Source: Chitinophagaceae bacterium
GTDB lineage: Bacteria > Bacteroidota > Bacteroidia > Chitinophagales > Chitinophagaceae
Direction: 5' to 3'
NCBI GenBank assembly: GCA_025963615.1
Contig: JAOQAL010000250.1
Coordinates: 1 to 6,386 of the forward strand
DNA length: 6,386 nt
A program made the translations under genes and the position numbers. Below the pieces are notes generated by a model. The model was not told the origin of the DNA. It was given only the letters and a program-made list of their open reading frames with translations, and made no database searches. Below are positions 4,928-6,386 of this stretch, one piece after another (the stretch's first letter is position 1; the number at the start of each line of letters is the position of its first letter).

Positions 4928-5272
4928 ATGAATATCGAAAATACACAGAGCCAGATGCGAAAGGGGATATTGGAGTTTTGCATTCTCTCCATTATCCGTC
5001 GCGGGGAAGCCTATCCAAGTGATATAGTCGAAGAAATGAGGGCGGCTAACCTAAACATCCTGGAAGGTACCCTTTACCCCTTATTAACAAGGCTTAAGAA
5101 TGCGGAGATGTTAACCTACCGTTGGGTAGAAAGCAACTCAGGCCCGCCCCGTAAATATTTTCTGCTTACAGAAAAAGGCCAGGTTTTTTATAAAGAGCTG
5201 GAGCAAACCTGGACAGAATTATCCAATGCGGTGAATGCCCTTGCCGAGAAAAAAGAACAACCCAACAACTAA
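4928..5272 (+). CDS. PadR-family transcriptional regulator
   Basis: A 114-residue winged-helix repressor of the short PadR class. RKGILEFCILSIIRRGEAYPSDI (11-33; helices 1-2, read in pieces) leads to the recognition helix EGTLYPLLTRLKNAEML (46-62). The wing carries GPPRKYFLLTEKG (72-84), the family hallmark, and a C-terminal helix (85-108) provides dimerisation. PadR proteins usually repress the gene beside them and release DNA on stress or on binding a small molecule. I choose ATG 4928 over the in-frame ATG 4886: homologues I recall begin MNIENTQ/MKIENTQ, and the extra 14 residues (MSRLGRGKGQ...) are encoded by the leader hairpin. The PspC-domain gene starts 47 bp downstream in the same direction, an arrangement I recall as recurrent in Bacteroidota and consistent with one operon under the 4791-4815 dyad. 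Confidence 0.92.
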   Translation: MNIENTQSQMRKGILEFCILSIIRRGEAYPSDIVEEMRAANLNILEGTLYPLLTRLKNAEMLTYRWVESNSGPPRKYFLLTEKGQVFYKELEQTWTELSNAVNALAEKKEQPNN

Positions 5273-5277
5273 AACCT

Positions 5278-5295
5278 GCCTGCCCGCAAGCAGGC
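5278..5295 (+). repeat. Intercistronic hairpin GCCTGC/GCAGGC
   Basis: GCCTGC and GCAGGC pair around a 6-base loop in the 47-bp gap between padR and the PspC-domain gene. There is no T-run, so it need not end transcription; it could attenuate or stabilise one part of the message. It resembles CCTGCC/GGCAGG palindromes that I recall as dispersed in Bacteroidota. Confidence 0.55.
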
Positions 5296-5319
5296 CTCAA
5301 CCAAATAAATAAATTAAAA

Positions 5320-6386
5320 ATGAAAAAGATCATCAATATAAATCTAAGCGGAAGAGTAATACCGATAGAGGACTCTGCTTATGAAAAACTGCAGGGCTAT
5401 ATTGAAAGTCTGCGCAGGTATTTTGCGCGGGAAGAAGGCCGTGATGAGATCATTAATGATATAGAAAGCCGTATTGCAGAAATTATGGATGAAAAAATCC
5501 GCAAGGGCTCCTCCTGCGTTACCGATGATGACATGAACGGGATTATCAGTTCCATGGGAAGGCCGGAAGATTTTGATGAAGATACTGCAGAAACAGGATC
5601 AAAATCACAACAACAAAGCAGCACCCAGGCTAATTATACCTATACCGAAGAACCGAAGAAAAAGAATCGTTTATACAGGGATTCCAGTGATAAAGTGGTT
5701 GGCGGTGTATGTAGCGGTCTTGCCAATTACCTGAATGTAGATCCTGCTATCATACGCCTCCTGTTTGCCATCATCACCTTTGGTGGTTTCGGTTCAGGTA
5801 TTATCATCTATATCTTATTCTGGATTATACTTCCTGAAAAAGATTTCGAAAAACACGGCGGTAAAAGATTGTACCGTAATCCTGAAGAAAGGGTATTAGG
5901 AGGTGTTGCAAGCGGTATTGCTGCCTATTTTAATAAAGAACCTTATATGGTGCGCCTCGTTTTTGCAGCACCGTTATTACTGAATATTTTATTAAGCATT
6001 TTAAGCTGGCCATTTTTCCATGCCGGCGCTGTTTTCCCCAATCTTGTTTTTGGCTCGTTGACCGGCACTTTTATATTGGCTTATATTATTCTATGGATCG
6101 TGTTACCTGAAGCCAAAAGCCAATACCAGAAAATGGAAATGCGGGGTGAAAAAGTAGATGTGCATACAATCAGGCAAACAGTAAAAGAAGGAATGGACCA
6201 GGTTAAAGACAAGGCTAAGGATTTTGGAGAAGAAGTAAAAGAGTCTGCACAAAAATTTACTGCGAAGGCTAAAGACTTTGCTGCTGATCGCGGTGCAAGC
6301 TGGGGCAAGGAAGTAGGAGATGCGGGTCGTCGGGTAGGGGTAAGTGTTGGCCATGTAATTGGTGTATTGTTCAAAGCGTTTTTTCT
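5320..6386 (+). CDS. PspC-domain membrane protein with two PspC modules, C-terminus cut off
   Basis: At least 355 residues; the frame is open at the right edge. Residues 1-87 form a charged helical domain (LEEIxxDIESRIAEI-like core at 44-55, MGRPEDF at 79-85) resembling HAAS-type domains that accompany PadR regulators. A Q/S-rich linker (88-117) follows. PspC module 1 spans 118-173: LYRD, VVGGVCSGLANYL (126-138), VDPAIIRLLFA, a membrane helix (about 148-171) and LPEK. PspC module 2 spans 183-264: LYRNPEERVLGGVASGIAAYF, VRLVFA, then hydrophobic helices to VLPE; it is longer, with an inserted hydrophobic stretch at about 218-247. Residues 283-324 form a Lys/Glu-rich amphipathic helix with repeated AKDF motifs (299-302, 317-320), followed by a hydrophobic segment at the cut end. 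PspC proteins sense or buffer inner-membrane stress. The partner PadR 47 bp upstream is the probable controller. The ATG at 5320 starts the family-typical MKKIINI; no Shine-Dalgarno. Confidence 0.9.
   Translation, partial: MKKIININLSGRVIPIEDSAYEKLQGYIESLRRYFAREEGRDEIINDIESRIAEIMDEKIRKGSSCVTDDDMNGIISSMGRPEDFDEDTAETGSKSQQQSSTQANYTYTEEPKKKNRLYRDSSDKVVGGVCSGLANYLNVDPAIIRLLFAIITFGGFGSGIIIYILFWIILPEKDFEKHGGKRLYRNPEERVLGGVASGIAAYFNKEPYMVRLVFAAPLLLNILLSILSWPFFHAGAVFPNLVFGSLTGTFILAYIILWIVLPEAKSQYQKMEMRGEKVDVHTIRQTVKEGMDQVKDKAKDFGEEVKESAQKFTAKAKDFAADRGASWGKEVGDAGRRVGVSVGHVIGVLFKAFF

Noticed and set aside
5397..6374. Minus-strand ORFs opposite the PspC gene (5397-5624, 6081-6374, 6103-6354)
   Set aside because: Antisense shadows of a clear PspC-domain coding frame.

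Overview
The window looks like a chromosomal segment of a Bacteroidota bacterium, probably near Chitinophagaceae/Sphingobacteriia. The evidence is the protein types (an ExbD-family protein with the Bacteroidota-type N-terminus, a PadR starting MNIENTQ, a double-PspC protein), the absence of Shine-Dalgarno sequences at the starts, a perfect Bacteroidota -7 promoter element (TATCTTTG) before asnS, and intergenic DNA full of short repeats of types I recall from this phylum. The placement comes from recall and motif reading, not from a search.

Layout from left to right. Positions 1-635 hold no convincing gene but are rich in repeats: a tandem GACACNGA array, three near-identical TCCCGAT-N4-ATCGGGA hairpins, a CCTGTC/GACAGG hairpin and a further ATCGG hairpin. 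A left-handed-beta-helix acyltransferase follows on the minus strand (636-1118). A 439-bp divergent intergenic region then ends in a polypyrimidine tract and the asnS promoter. asnS (1558-2997, plus) is complete. It converges on a single-domain EamA-type membrane protein (3145-3558, minus), across 147 bp that carries inverted and direct relatives of the repeat found upstream of asnS. An orphan ExbD/TolR-type protein (3653-4204, plus) is divergent from the EamA gene.

A 723-bp non-coding stretch follows (4205-4927). Its left part holds a 33-bp exact duplication, two CTTTGCG-periodic arrays and a pair of GCTGTCTCAA inverted repeats. Its right part holds a 25-bp dyad that looks like a PadR operator, then a 10-bp-stem hairpin. 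Then come padR (4928-5272) and a PspC-domain envelope protein (5320 to beyond the right edge), very likely one operon: a small winged-helix repressor controlling a membrane stress protein with an N-terminal helical domain, two PspC modules and a long charged helical tail.

The genes do not form one pathway. asnS is housekeeping (translation). The acyltransferase, EamA protein and ExbD protein are separate envelope or transport genes. padR-pspC is the only clear functional unit and the best candidate regulatory system. I see no CRISPR array, tRNA, rRNA or intact mobile element, and nothing I would call a wholly new system.
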